Of a DNA stretch of 64,000 nucleotides, positions 41,341 to 50,619 are shown one piece after another. A model generated the notes under the pieces. The model was not told the origin of the DNA. It ran no database searches and saw only the letters and a program-made list of their open reading frames with translations. Made by a program: the position numbers and the translations under genes. The DNA comes from Desulfitobacterium sp038181555 (lineage in GTDB: Bacteria; Bacillota; Desulfitobacteriia; Desulfitobacteriales; Desulfitobacteriaceae), in contig NZ_JBBWUA010000001.1 of assembly GCF_038181555.1 (NCBI RefSeq), forward strand, positions 124,001-188,000, given 5' to 3'. Position 1 is the first letter of the stretch. The number at the start of each line of letters is the position of its first letter.

Positions 41341-42498
41341 ATGATTTTGAAATACCATGAGAAGGAACTGAACTTAAATGATGCACTTTCCTTTTGGCAG
41401 AGCTTTGAGGATGGGGAACGGCTGTTGTTCTATCATCCGCAAAAACAACAGCTTATTATGGGCGCCAAACGCCTAAAAACCTTTGGGGTGGGAGAGAGTT
41501 ATCAGGGTTATCCCTATGTCTTTTCCACAAGAACCTTCTTTCCCTCACTTAAGGACCCAAAATGGTCGGGTTTGGGTAATGAAACCATAGCTTTCCAATA
41601 CTACTTGGTTGAGCAAAACGGTAAGCAAAGGCTTTGTTACGCAAATGAAATACCTAGTATTCTTGAAAAGGAGATTATCTCCCGTAGGCATGATTATGAG
41701 GTTCTTGCCAATGACTATAAAGAGTGGCAAGAGCTATTCAAGCCTGTAAGACAACAGATCCTTGCTAAAAAAGTACAGAAAGTGGTGATTTCGCGAGAGG
41801 TAAAAATTCAATGTGCAACAACCGCATCTATTGAGAGTGTCTTAAAAAATCTGATGGACAAAAATCCGAATTCCTTCGTTTTTGCCTATTTTAAGGATGG
41901 GAAGACGTTCCTTGGGGCCACTCCGGAAATACTCGTGGAAAAAGAAAAGGAACAAATTATGAGCTATGCTTTAGCAGGCACGATCCCACGAAATGCCGAT
42001 GAAGCAGATGAGAAGCAAAAATCGCTACTCCTAAAGGATCCTAAAAACCGTCATGAGCATCAAATTGTCCTTGATTCTATAGCAAAGGTGATGAGGACCT
42101 ATAGTGATGAAGTCATGATCGGGGAGACTACGACTTTAGAACTTAAGAATTTATATCACCTAAAGACTCTTATCAAGGCAAAGACCAAGGACAATAGCTC
42201 CTTAACCGATTGGGTTTCACGCTTGCATCCTACACCCGCCTTAGGCGGGTATCCGGTGAAGGATGCCTTAGAAATCATAGCTCGTTATGAAAACCATGAG
42301 CGGGGATTATATGCTGCACCCATTGGTATCATGAATGAAGATGGAGATGGCATCTTTGTGGTAGGAATCCGTTCAGCCCTTATAGCTGGGAATGCGGTGT
42401 ATGCTTATACAGGCTGTGGCATTGTAGAAAGCTCAGACTGCGAAGAGGAATATCAGGAGACTATCAATAAAGCAAAAACAATCTTGGAAAGTCTATGA
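41341..42498 (+). CDS. menF: isochorismate synthase
   Basis: 385 aa chorismate-binding enzyme. Motifs: KVVISREVKIQ, FLGATPEILVEKE, YALAGTIPRN, KNRHEHQIVLDSI, HPTPALGGYPVKDAL and the ending YTGCGIVESSDCEEEYQET. These match the MenF/EntC branch. It converts chorismate to isochorismate, the first step of menaquinone synthesis, with Mg2+. It is the first gene of the men cluster, 15 bp before menD, and has a strong promoter upstream. GGTAGGAG is the ribosome site. Confidence 0.93.
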   Translation: MILKYHEKELNLNDALSFWQSFEDGERLLFYHPQKQQLIMGAKRLKTFGVGESYQGYPYVFSTRTFFPSLKDPKWSGLGNETIAFQYYLVEQNGKQRLCYANEIPSILEKEIISRRHDYEVLANDYKEWQELFKPVRQQILAKKVQKVVISREVKIQCATTASIESVLKNLMDKNPNSFVFAYFKDGKTFLGATPEILVEKEKEQIMSYALAGTIPRNADEADEKQKSLLLKDPKNRHEHQIVLDSIAKVMRTYSDEVMIGETTTLELKNLYHLKTLIKAKTKDNSSLTDWVSRLHPTPALGGYPVKDALEIIARYENHERGLYAAPIGIMNEDGDGIFVVGIRSALIAGNAVYAYTGCGIVESSDCEEEYQETINKAKTILESL

Positions 42499-42513
42499 TG
42501 AAGGTGAACAACT

Positions 42514-44166
42514 ATGACAAATTACATTGCAGCGTTGGTTGATGAATTATATCAGCTGGGAGTACGCGAAGTCGTCATTAGTCCCGGGTCACGCTCCACA
42601 CCGTTATCTGTTCTTTTTTGTGAACACGGCTTTCAGGTCTATGTCAGCATTGATGAACGATCGGCGGGATTTTTTGCTTTGGGAATAGCCAAAGAAAAAG
42701 AACGTCCTGTGGTCCTTGTCTGCTCTTCAGGTTCTGCTACGGCTCATTATTTCCCTGCTATCATTGAAGCAAAGCATTCTCATGTTCCCCTAATAGTCTT
42801 AACAGCAGATCGACCTCCTGAATTGCGTCAAGTGGGTGCACCCCAAACCATTGATCAAATCAAGCTTTATCACGAGTATGTCAAATATTTTGAAGAACTG
42901 GCCCTTCCTGAAGAGACTGAAAGCATGCATCGGTATGTGCGTGGGGCAATGCGCAAAGCTTATGTGAGTTCCATGACAGGAGGATATGGTGTATCCCATA
43001 TCAATATTCCACTACGTGAACCGTTAAGTCCCAATTTAGATGATGTGAACTTTACCTCGGGTCGCCTAGCCTTTCCTTTCGAATGGAAAACAGGAGACAA
43101 GCTACTAGATATAGATAGTTCGGTTTTTCAGGATAGAAAGGGGATCATTATCTGTGGGGGCGATGCCTACGCGGATTACCATCGTGAGGTCTTAGAGTTG
43201 GCAGAGCGCTTAAAAGCGCCCCTGCTAGCCGACCCTATTTCCAACTTTCGCAATTATGACAGTCCCCTTATTATCGATAGCTATGATGCCTTTTTGAAAT
43301 GCGATTCTGTCAAGAAGGAGTTAAGGCCCGAATTTATTATTCATTTTGGACAGACTCCCGTTTCTAAGCGTTTACAGCAATTTGTAGCCATGCATCAAGA
43401 CGTCCAGTATTTTCAAGTTAATGAGACCTTCCAATACAGAGATCCCTCCTTATCCATCAATCAGTACATCCTCTCCTCACCTCAGCACTTTGCTCAAGCA
43501 ATTCAGGTTCATAACGCAAGTAATGAATACTTAGGCCTGTGGCGGCATTACCAAGCTAGAATGCGCAGGCGCCTCAATCTCGCTCGAAATGAAGAGGGTC
43601 TATTTGAAGGAGAATTGGTGCAAAGGCTACAAGACATCCTGCCCGATGAAAGTCGCTTATTTGTCGCCAACAGTATGGCGATTCGTGATGTGGACTATTT
43701 CTTAGAGGCACGCCAGCAACAAATCAAAGTCTTGTGCAACCGAGGGGCCAACGGAATCGATGGCATGGTTTCCACCGCTCTTGGGGTTTCCACCAGTCAG
43801 CATTCCACCGTGCTGTTGACCGGAGATTTAGCATTCTTTCATGACTTAAATGGCCTGATGATCGGAAAAAACCATGAACTGAATCTAATTATTGTCCTCT
43901 TGAATAATAATGGCGGTGCGATTTTTAAATATCTACCCCAAAGAGAGAACAAGTACTTCGACTTTCTGTTTATGACTCCTCACGGGATCGATTTTAGTGG
44001 ACTTAAGACGTTATATAATCTGACTTATTATGAGCCTGCTAATTATGATAGCTTTGAGCAGGATTTTCAGGAGGCACTCACGTTGAAAGGGGTTAAGATT
44101 CTCAATGTGAAGATTGATGCTGATTTAAGCAAAGATTTGCATGATCGATATACGAATCTTGACTAA
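42514..44166 (+). CDS. menD: SEPHCHC synthase (2-succinyl-5-enolpyruvyl-6-hydroxy-3-cyclohexene-1-carboxylate synthase)
   Basis: 550 aa thiamine diphosphate enzyme. It opens VDELYQLGVREVVISPGSRSTPLS with the catalytic-Glu region (SIDERSAGFFALGIA). The ThDP-Mg motif runs from GDLAFFHDLNGLM to NNNGGAIF. It adds the succinic semialdehyde unit from 2-oxoglutarate to isochorismate. Full length for the family (about 560-580). Second gene of the operon. Confidence 0.95.
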   Translation: MTNYIAALVDELYQLGVREVVISPGSRSTPLSVLFCEHGFQVYVSIDERSAGFFALGIAKEKERPVVLVCSSGSATAHYFPAIIEAKHSHVPLIVLTADRPPELRQVGAPQTIDQIKLYHEYVKYFEELALPEETESMHRYVRGAMRKAYVSSMTGGYGVSHINIPLREPLSPNLDDVNFTSGRLAFPFEWKTGDKLLDIDSSVFQDRKGIIICGGDAYADYHREVLELAERLKAPLLADPISNFRNYDSPLIIDSYDAFLKCDSVKKELRPEFIIHFGQTPVSKRLQQFVAMHQDVQYFQVNETFQYRDPSLSINQYILSSPQHFAQAIQVHNASNEYLGLWRHYQARMRRRLNLARNEEGLFEGELVQRLQDILPDESRLFVANSMAIRDVDYFLEARQQQIKVLCNRGANGIDGMVSTALGVSTSQHSTVLLTGDLAFFHDLNGLMIGKNHELNLIIVLLNNNGGAIFKYLPQRENKYFDFLFMTPHGIDFSGLKTLYNLTYYEPANYDSFEQDFQEALTLKGVKILNVKIDADLSKDLHDRYTNLD

Positions 44167-44269
44167 ATCTTGACCAGAACTTGAATAGAGGAGTCAGACT
44201 CGAGAATTATGCGTCAAGGAATTATGACGAAAAAATCACGGTATGGGAGAATCAAGCAGGAGAAAAGTA

Positions 44270-45091
44270 ATGCTAATTGTGATTGAAGACCTCCAATATT
44301 ACGTAGAAGTAAAGGGTTCTGGACAACCTATAGTTTGTTTTCATGGTTTTTCAGAGAACTCAAGCACCTGGGAATCAATTCATTTGAAGGACCGGCAAAT
44401 GGTCCTGGTGGATTTAATCGGCCACGGCAAGAGCGACAAGCCCCATGTTCTTGAACCCTATACCTTAGCGGTGGTGCTACCGCATCTCCATGAACTGATC
44501 CACCAGTTAGGTTTTGCTAAATACTCTATACTCGGCTATTCCCTGGGTGGGCGTTTTGCCTTGGCCTATGCCCAGACTTACCCAAGGGAGGTCCAAGGGT
44601 TGATCCTTGAGAGCTCATCGTATGGTTTGTGCCATAGGGAAGATCGGGCACAGCGGCGCCAACAGGATATTTGGTTAGCCAAGGCGATTGAAGAAAAGGG
44701 GATAGAGTGGTTTGATCAATACTGGTCTAAACTCGACCTCTTTGCCTCCCAAACCCAATTGCCCCAAGCAATCCGTGCAAAAATCAGCGCAAGACGCCTC
44801 AGGAATGTCTCCCATGCACTTGCCAATACTTTGCTGGGAAGTGGACAAGGAATCTTTCCCTGCTTGAGGGATAAAATCTTGGATTTATCCATGCCCATCC
44901 TGTTCATCAATGGGGAATACGATGAGAAGTATAAGAAAATCGGGCAAGAGCTCATGAATCAAAACCCCAAAATCAAGCGGGAGATTATCCCCGGTGTTGG
45001 CCATAACACCCATGTTGAAAATCCCGCTGCTTTTATGAAAGCGGTCAATGAGTTTTTGTCTTATCATGAATATTTGGAGGTATCATTATGA
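44270..45091 (+). CDS. menH: SHCHC synthase, alpha/beta hydrolase
   Basis: 273 aa from ATG 44270 (AGGAGA 6 nt upstream); the in-frame ATG 44243 has no such site. Alpha/beta-hydrolase fold: VCFHGFSENSSTW oxyanion loop, nucleophile in ILGYSLGGRFALA (Ser), late Asp/His with GVGHNTHVENP. It removes pyruvate from SEPHCHC. The stop overlaps the menB start by 4 bp (ATGA), indicating coupling. Other hydrolases share the fold, but the position between menD and menB makes the call firm. Confidence 0.88.
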   Translation: MLIVIEDLQYYVEVKGSGQPIVCFHGFSENSSTWESIHLKDRQMVLVDLIGHGKSDKPHVLEPYTLAVVLPHLHELIHQLGFAKYSILGYSLGGRFALAYAQTYPREVQGLILESSSYGLCHREDRAQRRQQDIWLAKAIEEKGIEWFDQYWSKLDLFASQTQLPQAIRAKISARRLRNVSHALANTLLGSGQGIFPCLRDKILDLSMPILFINGEYDEKYKKIGQELMNQNPKIKREIIPGVGHNTHVENPAAFMKAVNEFLSYHEYLEVSL

Positions 45092-45927
45092 AAATTGCTT
45101 GGGAGCCGTCGAGCACAAAATACGAAGACATTGTGTATGAGATCTATGAAGGGATCGCAAAAATCACCATTAACCGACCAGAAGTCCGAAATGCCTTCCG
45201 TCCCAAAACCGTCATGGAATTGATTCATGCCTTTACCGTTGCTCGGGAAGATAGTCAAGTCGGTGTAATCATTTTAACAGGAGCGAACCATGGTCAGGGT
45301 CAAGATAAAGAAGCTTTTTGTTCTGGGGGAGACCAAAGGGTGCGAGGCCATGGTGGGTATGTAGGAGAGGATCAGATTCCCCGGCTTAATGTTTTAGATC
45401 TTCAGAGTTTAATTCGAGTGATTCCTAAACCTGTCATTGCTATGGTCAACGGCTTTGCCATTGGTGGCGGACATGTCTTGCATATTGTGTGTGATCTAAG
45501 TATTGCTTCGGAAAACGCCAAATTTGGTCAGACGGGACCGCGAGTCGGGTCCTTCGACGCCGGTTATGGTGCAGGATATCTCGCTCGTATTGTCGGCCAT
45601 AAAAAAGCCCGGGAGATCTGGTATTTATGTCGTCAATATACTGCTCAAGAAGCCTTGGCCATGGGCTTAGTGAATACAGTCGTTCCCTTTGAGCAATTGG
45701 AAGGGGAAACAGTAAAATGGGCCAAGGAGATATTGCAGCATTCACCTACAGCCCTGCGTTTCCTCAAGGCGTCCTTTAACGCGGATACCGATGGGTTAGC
45801 CGGTCTCCAGCAATTAGCCGGAGATGCTACCCTCCTGTACTATACAACGGATGAGGCGAAAGAAGGACGGGACGCCTATAAAGAGAAACGCAGACCTGAT
45901 TTTCAGCAGTTTCCGAAGTTTCCTTGA
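45088..45927 (+). CDS. menB: 1,4-dihydroxy-2-naphthoyl-CoA synthase
   Basis: 279 aa crotonase-fold enzyme. Motifs: ITINRPEVRNAFRPKTVMEL, FCSGGDQRVRG, NGFAIGGGHVLHIVCDLSIA, GPRVGSFDAGYGAGYLARIVG and REIWYLCRQYTA, all typical of MenB rather than other enoyl-CoA hydratases. It closes the second ring of the naphthoquinone from o-succinylbenzoyl-CoA. Full length. Fourth gene of the operon. Confidence 0.95.
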   Translation: MKIAWEPSSTKYEDIVYEIYEGIAKITINRPEVRNAFRPKTVMELIHAFTVAREDSQVGVIILTGANHGQGQDKEAFCSGGDQRVRGHGGYVGEDQIPRLNVLDLQSLIRVIPKPVIAMVNGFAIGGGHVLHIVCDLSIASENAKFGQTGPRVGSFDAGYGAGYLARIVGHKKAREIWYLCRQYTAQEALAMGLVNTVVPFEQLEGETVKWAKEILQHSPTALRFLKASFNADTDGLAGLQQLAGDATLLYYTTDEAKEGRDAYKEKRRPDFQQFPKFP

Positions 45928-46032
45928 GAGCGCTGATGAATAGCGCTAATGACTTAAAGAAAGATGAATTGGAATTAGGCAACAAGTCATCATGGTTTAT
46001 TTGAGACTAAGGAATAAGCGAGGTGGAGCAAA

Positions 46033-47388
46033 GTGAACTGGCTTAAGAAGCATGCTCTGGAAAAACCGAACAAGAAATTCTTGAATGAGCTCACCTTTAA
46101 GGAAGTGGACCGTCGCGTCACCGACCTGGCGGGTCGTTTGGCTCCCTTTGTCAAAGATGAAACCAGAGTAGCTCTTTACTCTCGCAACTCTGTGGAAATG
46201 GTCCTGTTTTATCTGGCCTTGCAGGCTTTGCACATCGAAGTGTTCATGATGAATACCCATTTAACCCCGGAGGAGAGGGCAAAGAAGTTAAATGTCTTAA
46301 ATATCAAGGTAGCTTTTTCTGATGATGATACCTTTCTTTCCTTTCAGAGAGTTTTTGACGCTGAATTAGATATAAACGTAAAATGTGCAGAAGAATATGA
46401 TCCTCGACACATTGCGGTCATTATGGATACCAGTGCTACCACTGGCGAATACAAGTCGGTCCCACTTCGCTGGAAACAGTTTTTTGCCCATGTGGATGCC
46501 TCTCAACAAACTCTTCGGGTAACGGAAAAGGATAACTGGTTATTGGTACTTCCTATGTATCATATCAGCGGCTTAACCATCTTAGTGCGCAGCTTATATA
46601 ATGGCACTAGAGTCACCTTGATGGAAACCTTCGAGGAAGAGCAGGTTTTAAAAGGGATAGAAGAGGGTTCTATTAATATGCTATCCCTCGTCCCCACCAT
46701 GTTAAAAAGGATCGTAGATCGTATCCACCACCATCATTTACGAGTGGTTTTAGTGAGTGGCGAATTCATTCCCAGGTCTTTAGTAGAAACTTGCCTGAAT
46801 AAAAAGATCCCCATCTTTAAATCTTATGGAATGACTGAGACCACCAGTCAGTCCACGACCTTTTGCGTGTCAGAGAATCCTTCTAAGCTGAATTCCGTGG
46901 GCATACCTCTACCGGGAGTCACAATCCGTATTCATGACCCGGACCCCGAGGGAATCGGTGAAGTACTTATTCAGAGTCCAATGGTTATGGACGGATATCT
47001 TAGCCAAGAACCAATCGAGGGTTGGGTCAACTCGCAAGACCTTGGCTATGTGGATGAGGAAGGCTATCTCTATATCCTTGATCGGCGTAAAGATATCATT
47101 ATCTCCGGAGGAGAAAACATCTATCCTCAAGAAATCGAGAACCTTTTGTATGCCCACCCTCATGTATCAGAATGCGCCCTTGTCGGAATGAAGGACGAAA
47201 AATGGGGCCGGGTCCCTGCTTTATTTGTAGTATCCACCTTGGGGGATGAAGAGATTATGAACTATCTGTCCAAAAGACTCGCCAAATACAAACTCCCCAA
47301 AAGGATAATCCATTTGCGGTCACTCCCAAAAAATACTACGGGGAAAATACTCAAAAAGAATCTGGAAGAGATGATTTATGAGGATTGA
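46033..47388 (+). CDS. menE: o-succinylbenzoate-CoA ligase
   Basis: 451 aa ANL-family adenylating enzyme, GTG start with AGGTGGAG upstream. Motifs: LNSVGIPLPGV, SYGMTETTSQS, GWVNSQDLGYVDEEGYLYILDRRKDIIISGGENIYP and the C-terminal LPKNTTGKILKKN with the catalytic Lys. The usual phosphate loop (T-S-G-T-T-G-x-P-K) is degenerate here: MDTSATTGEYKSVPL keeps TTG and Lys but loses the first Gly. It activates o-succinylbenzoate to its CoA ester. It overlaps menC by 11 bp. Confidence 0.92.
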   Translation: MNWLKKHALEKPNKKFLNELTFKEVDRRVTDLAGRLAPFVKDETRVALYSRNSVEMVLFYLALQALHIEVFMMNTHLTPEERAKKLNVLNIKVAFSDDDTFLSFQRVFDAELDINVKCAEEYDPRHIAVIMDTSATTGEYKSVPLRWKQFFAHVDASQQTLRVTEKDNWLLVLPMYHISGLTILVRSLYNGTRVTLMETFEEEQVLKGIEEGSINMLSLVPTMLKRIVDRIHHHHLRVVLVSGEFIPRSLVETCLNKKIPIFKSYGMTETTSQSTTFCVSENPSKLNSVGIPLPGVTIRIHDPDPEGIGEVLIQSPMVMDGYLSQEPIEGWVNSQDLGYVDEEGYLYILDRRKDIIISGGENIYPQEIENLLYAHPHVSECALVGMKDEKWGRVPALFVVSTLGDEEIMNYLSKRLAKYKLPKRIIHLRSLPKNTTGKILKKNLEEMIYED

Positions 47389-48481
47389 AAAGATTGAGGT
47401 CTTTCATTTGAGGTTACCGATGAAGTTTGCCTTTAAATCCTCTCAAGCCTCGCTGATGCATCGAGAAACTCTCGTGATAAAGGTGACCGATGAGTTGGGG
47501 AATTCAGGGTATGGAGAAGTGGTTGCCTTTAATGAACCCTTTTATACTCGGGAGACCCTTCCTCAGTCCAAAGAGCTACTGCTTAAGGAAGTTCTCCCTC
47601 ATCTTTTGCAAAAGGAAATCCAACACCCTTTTGAGATTCACTCTTGGCCGGATATGATCTACCCAATGACTGGAGCGGGAGTGGAGAACGCTCTTCTCGA
47701 TGGGTTTGCCCGGCGGCACCATCAGTCCATTATGGAGATTATATTCGATGAGGAGACCCAGGATACGATCTATGGGGGGATGGTCTTGGGAGATCTGGAT
47801 CTTACAACCTTACTCACTGAGATTGAAAAGTATCTCCGAGAGGGTTATATCCGTTTTAAAATAAAAATAAAGCCTGATGATGGCTTTGCTAAACTAAAGG
47901 CCATCCGTGCAAGATACCCTGATCTTATGCTGTTGGGCGATGCCAATAGAAGTTTTAAGGCAGATCAGATTCCCGAACTATTGAAAATAGATGAACTGGG
48001 CTTGATATGTCTTGAAGAACCCTTGGGGTTTGGTAGCCTATCTGCTTATCAAAGACTTCAAGAGCAAATGACAACTCCTCTATGTCTGGATGAAAGCATC
48101 CAAACCTTAGAGGAGTTGATGGGGGCAGTGGAGTTAAGGGCTTGTCAGGTAGTGAATCTTAAGGTGGGTCGGGTTGGTGGCCTAGCCTATGTTAAACAAA
48201 TGATAGAGGTTTGTCGAAAGCACAAGGTTCACTATTGGATAGGGAGCATGATGGAAACTGGCATATCGAAAATTCTCCACGTCCATTTGGCGAGCTTAAA
48301 AGATAACTATATTCCCGGAGACTTATCCTCATCCCGACGCTATTTTGCCAGAGATGTGATTCAGCCTGAGATTGTAGTTCAAAAGGGCCGCATCCATGTG
48401 CCGAAAGGGCCTGGGCTAGGGGTAGAGGTTGACGAAGAAGCCTTACTTTATTATTCGATTGACCATAGAGTCTTGGATTGA
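47378..48481 (+). CDS. menC: o-succinylbenzoate synthase
   Basis: 367 aa enolase-superfamily member. The N-terminal capping domain has LRLPMKFAFKSSQ. The barrel has KIKIKPDDG (catalytic Lys pair), metal ligands in LLGDANRSF (Asp), CLEEP (Glu), LDESI (Asp/Glu), and LKVGRVGG (Lys). It dehydrates SHCHC to o-succinylbenzoate. Related enzymes are N-acylamino-acid racemases, but its place at the end of the men operon fixes the role. menA and menG are not in this window. Confidence 0.93.
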   Translation: MRIEKIEVFHLRLPMKFAFKSSQASLMHRETLVIKVTDELGNSGYGEVVAFNEPFYTRETLPQSKELLLKEVLPHLLQKEIQHPFEIHSWPDMIYPMTGAGVENALLDGFARRHHQSIMEIIFDEETQDTIYGGMVLGDLDLTTLLTEIEKYLREGYIRFKIKIKPDDGFAKLKAIRARYPDLMLLGDANRSFKADQIPELLKIDELGLICLEEPLGFGSLSAYQRLQEQMTTPLCLDESIQTLEELMGAVELRACQVVNLKVGRVGGLAYVKQMIEVCRKHKVHYWIGSMMETGISKILHVHLASLKDNYIPGDLSSSRRYFARDVIQPEIVVQKGRIHVPKGPGLGVEVDEEALLYYSIDHRVLD

Positions 48482-48510
48482 GGCAAAAGGTTTGAAGAGA
48501 CTCCGCATAG

Positions 48511-48549
48511 GTGCTAATGATCGTTTTTAGGTCATTAGCACTTTTATTG
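48511..48549 (+). terminator. terminator of the men operon
   Basis: GTGCTAATGA pairs with TCATTAGCAC around an 11-nt loop, then TTTTATTG. Confidence 0.9.
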
Positions 48550-48710
48550 TTTGAATCAGCTAATAAAAATGGTTGGCATTTCAGGATTTTATTGTATGAA
48601 ATTTCCTTCAGAGGGGGATTCACCCCCACTAAAGGGCTAGTCAAGTCCATACTGGATTTAACCGGACTTTGGCACTAAATCCGTATAGAGGCGGGGGGCA
48701 AATAGTCAAG

Positions 48711-48738
48711 CGCTTGTCAATTTGAGGGGACATGCTCG
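48711..48738. repeat. partial copy of the palindromic repeat at 27.95 kb
   Basis: TCAAGCGCTTGTCAATTTGA and the following GGGGACATGCT match one arm and the centre of the 54-bp palindrome with about four changes; the other arm is lost. Apart from this and the terminator, the gap 48482-48825 shows only a short run of G (48691-48698). Confidence 0.6.
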
Positions 48739-48825
48739 TATAAGAGTGTGTGCTGTTACAAGGCTTTTTTGTTTTAAGACCGATTTTTGTGTATACTGTT
48801 AACAAAAGAATGGAGGAAACATAGA

Positions 48826-49167
48826 ATGGCTGATTTTCCCAATTGCCCAAAATGCAATTCATCATATACCTATACTGATGGAAGTGGTTTCGTTTGCCCG
48901 GAATGTGGACACGAGTGGAGTGCAGAATCGAATACCGAGAATAATGAAGATAACAAGATTGTTAAAGATGCAAATGGTAATGTTTTAAGCGATGGTGATA
49001 CAGTGACCATTATTAAGGACCTTAAAGTAAAAGGAAGTACTTCATCTATAAAGATCGGTACAAAGGTAAAAAACATACGCTTGATCGATGGAGATCATGA
49101 TATTGATTGCAAAATTGATGGGTTTGGAGCTATGCAATTAAAATCCGAATTCGTTAAGAAGGTATAA
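48826..49167 (+). CDS. PhnA/YjdM-family zinc-ribbon protein
   Basis: 113 aa from ATG 48826 (GGAGG 9 nt upstream). The N-terminal zinc ribbon is CPKCNSSYTYTDGSGFVCPECGHEW. The C-terminal PhnA domain is KDANGNVLSDGDTVTIIKDL, KGSTSSIKIGTKVKNIRL and IDCKIDGFGAMQLKSEFVKK. Despite the name, the family has no proven role in phosphonate use. Single gene, cytoplasmic. Confidence 0.9.
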   Translation: MADFPNCPKCNSSYTYTDGSGFVCPECGHEWSAESNTENNEDNKIVKDANGNVLSDGDTVTIIKDLKVKGSTSSIKIGTKVKNIRLIDGDHDIDCKIDGFGAMQLKSEFVKKV

Positions 49168-49191
49168 ATGGACACCAAAATTGTGTTAAAA

Positions 49192-49224
49192 AAGTCGATT
49201 GCTTTTGCAATCGACTTTTATTTT
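49192..49224. terminator. bidirectional terminator, copy 2 of a repeated hairpin
   Basis: AAGTCGATTGC-tttt-GCAATCGACTT followed by TTATTTTAAT; identical 26-base core to 39847-39872. It separates convergent genes. Confidence 0.9.
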
Positions 49225-49228
49225 AATC

Positions 49229-49795
49229 CTATTGTGGCTTTCTAACCAGGCCTTGCTGATGATGCTTACGACATAATGATATGTATTTGTCATCAGCCCC
49301 TAAAACAATTTGGTCTCCCTCGCGGATGATTCCGTGTTCATTATAACGGGCATTATGGGTTGCCTTGCGTCCGCACCAGCAGACTGTTTTTATTTCAATG
49401 ATTTTATCGGCGAGTTCGAACAGGCGCCGGCTCCCCTCGAATAATAATCCTCGGAAATCGGTCCGCAAGCCGTAACACATGACCGGAATGTGCAGAGTAT
49501 CGACTATGTCGGCGAGGAATTCAACCTGCTGTTCATTAGCAAACTGGATTTCATCAATAATAATACAGTCGTATTCTTGTAAAGCCTTAACAGGCATTTC
49601 AATCAGTGCTTCTAAGGTGAGGCAGGGGCCTTCTAAACCACTACGAGACTTTATCAGATTCCCATCCCGTGTTTCAATAGCTGGTTTAGCAATCAAAGCC
49701 TTCTGTCCTTTATCAATGTAATTATGGTATACCAATAAAGCATTGGCAGTTTTGGAACTTCCCATGGCCCCGAAATGAAAATAAAGTTTTGCCAT
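49229..49795 (-). CDS. tdk: thymidine kinase
   Basis: 188 aa from ATG 49795 (MAKLYFHFG...). The phosphate loop reads GAMGSSKTANALL, a variant of the usual GPMFSGKT/GxMxSGKT, with Ser replacing Gly before Lys. Walker B-like DCIIIDEIQF is intact. The zinc lasso has CWCGRKATHNAR and a late CRKHH. It phosphorylates thymidine with ATP for salvage. The start is 2 bp before the ferritin stop on the same strand, so the two are co-transcribed. A longer opening reads into the ferritin gene and is rejected. Confidence 0.88.
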   Translation of the reverse strand: MAKLYFHFGAMGSSKTANALLVYHNYIDKGQKALIAKPAIETRDGNLIKSRSGLEGPCLTLEALIEMPVKALQEYDCIIIDEIQFANEQQVEFLADIVDTLHIPVMCYGLRTDFRGLLFEGSRRLFELADKIIEIKTVCWCGRKATHNARYNEHGIIREGDQIVLGADDKYISLCRKHHQQGLVRKPQ

Positions 49796-49796
49796 A

Positions 49797-50321
49797 TTAT
49801 GCTTCCATGGTCGTGAGTAACGCGGGAGCCACATAAACTCTGGTCCCTAGTTCCTGGTCCATAAGGTATAGAGCTTTTCCATCCATACCCATGCTTTCAT
49901 ATTTCCCTATATTCTTATTGGCGTTATCTTCCTCCTCGACCTGCTCATTGACGAACCATTGGAAAAATTGATCTACCTTGAAGTCCTTCTCCTGTCTTGC
50001 GACATCAACAATATTGTATATCTTAGAGGTGACGAATTCCTCATGCTTAAGTGTTTCAGTTAATACATCCAGGACCGAGTCCCATTCGTGAGGGGGAGCT
50101 TTGATTGGCTCTAACACAACCCGACCGTTAGTTTTGAGAATGTAATTATAAATAATCATGGCATGGGCGTTTTCTTCATAAGACTGCACATAGTACCATT
50201 TTGCAAATCCGCTTAGGCCCTTGGCGGAAAACCATGCTGACATAGATAAGTAGAGCTGAGCTGAATATAATTCGTGGGTGACCTGTTGGTTTAGCAGAAG
50301 TTCAACATTCTCTTTCATCAT
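49797..50321 (-). CDS. ftnA: ferritin
   Basis: 174 aa four-helix bundle. The iron-oxidising centre residues are visible: Glu in HELYSAQLYLS, E-E-x-x-H in SYEENAHAMI, Glu in TLKHEEFVTSK and the QxxxE region FVNEQVEEED. No heme Met is evident. It stores iron as ferric mineral in 24-subunit shells. Start ATG 50321 has GGAGCGG upstream on the minus strand. The 298-bp gap to the divergent zinc-protein gene is AT-rich with no clear Fur box. Confidence 0.93.
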   Translation of the reverse strand: MMKENVELLLNQQVTHELYSAQLYLSMSAWFSAKGLSGFAKWYYVQSYEENAHAMIIYNYILKTNGRVVLEPIKAPPHEWDSVLDVLTETLKHEEFVTSKIYNIVDVARQEKDFKVDQFFQWFVNEQVEEEDNANKNIGKYESMGMDGKALYLMDQELGTRVYVAPALLTTMEA

Positions 50322-50619
50322 TTATACCGCTCCTTTTCTAAAGCTATGTACATAAGGCAGCAATCGCTAACCTTCATGAAATTATATTATCATAAATTAT
50401 TAAGTTTCACTAATAGGACAAGGAACAATGGTCCTTTTTATAAGGAGCACGATTATGTTCTGTTTTAAACAAATCGTTTGACAAATTTGTAAATTATGGC
50501 TATAATAAAGGAACTCGTTAATATTGTGGATTTACGAAAAAACTTCCCTGTTGCCTAGAGCTCCAGGAAGACTGAAGACTTCCCAGGTGGCGGGTAATAC
50601 GATTTTGGAGGTTTTTTTA

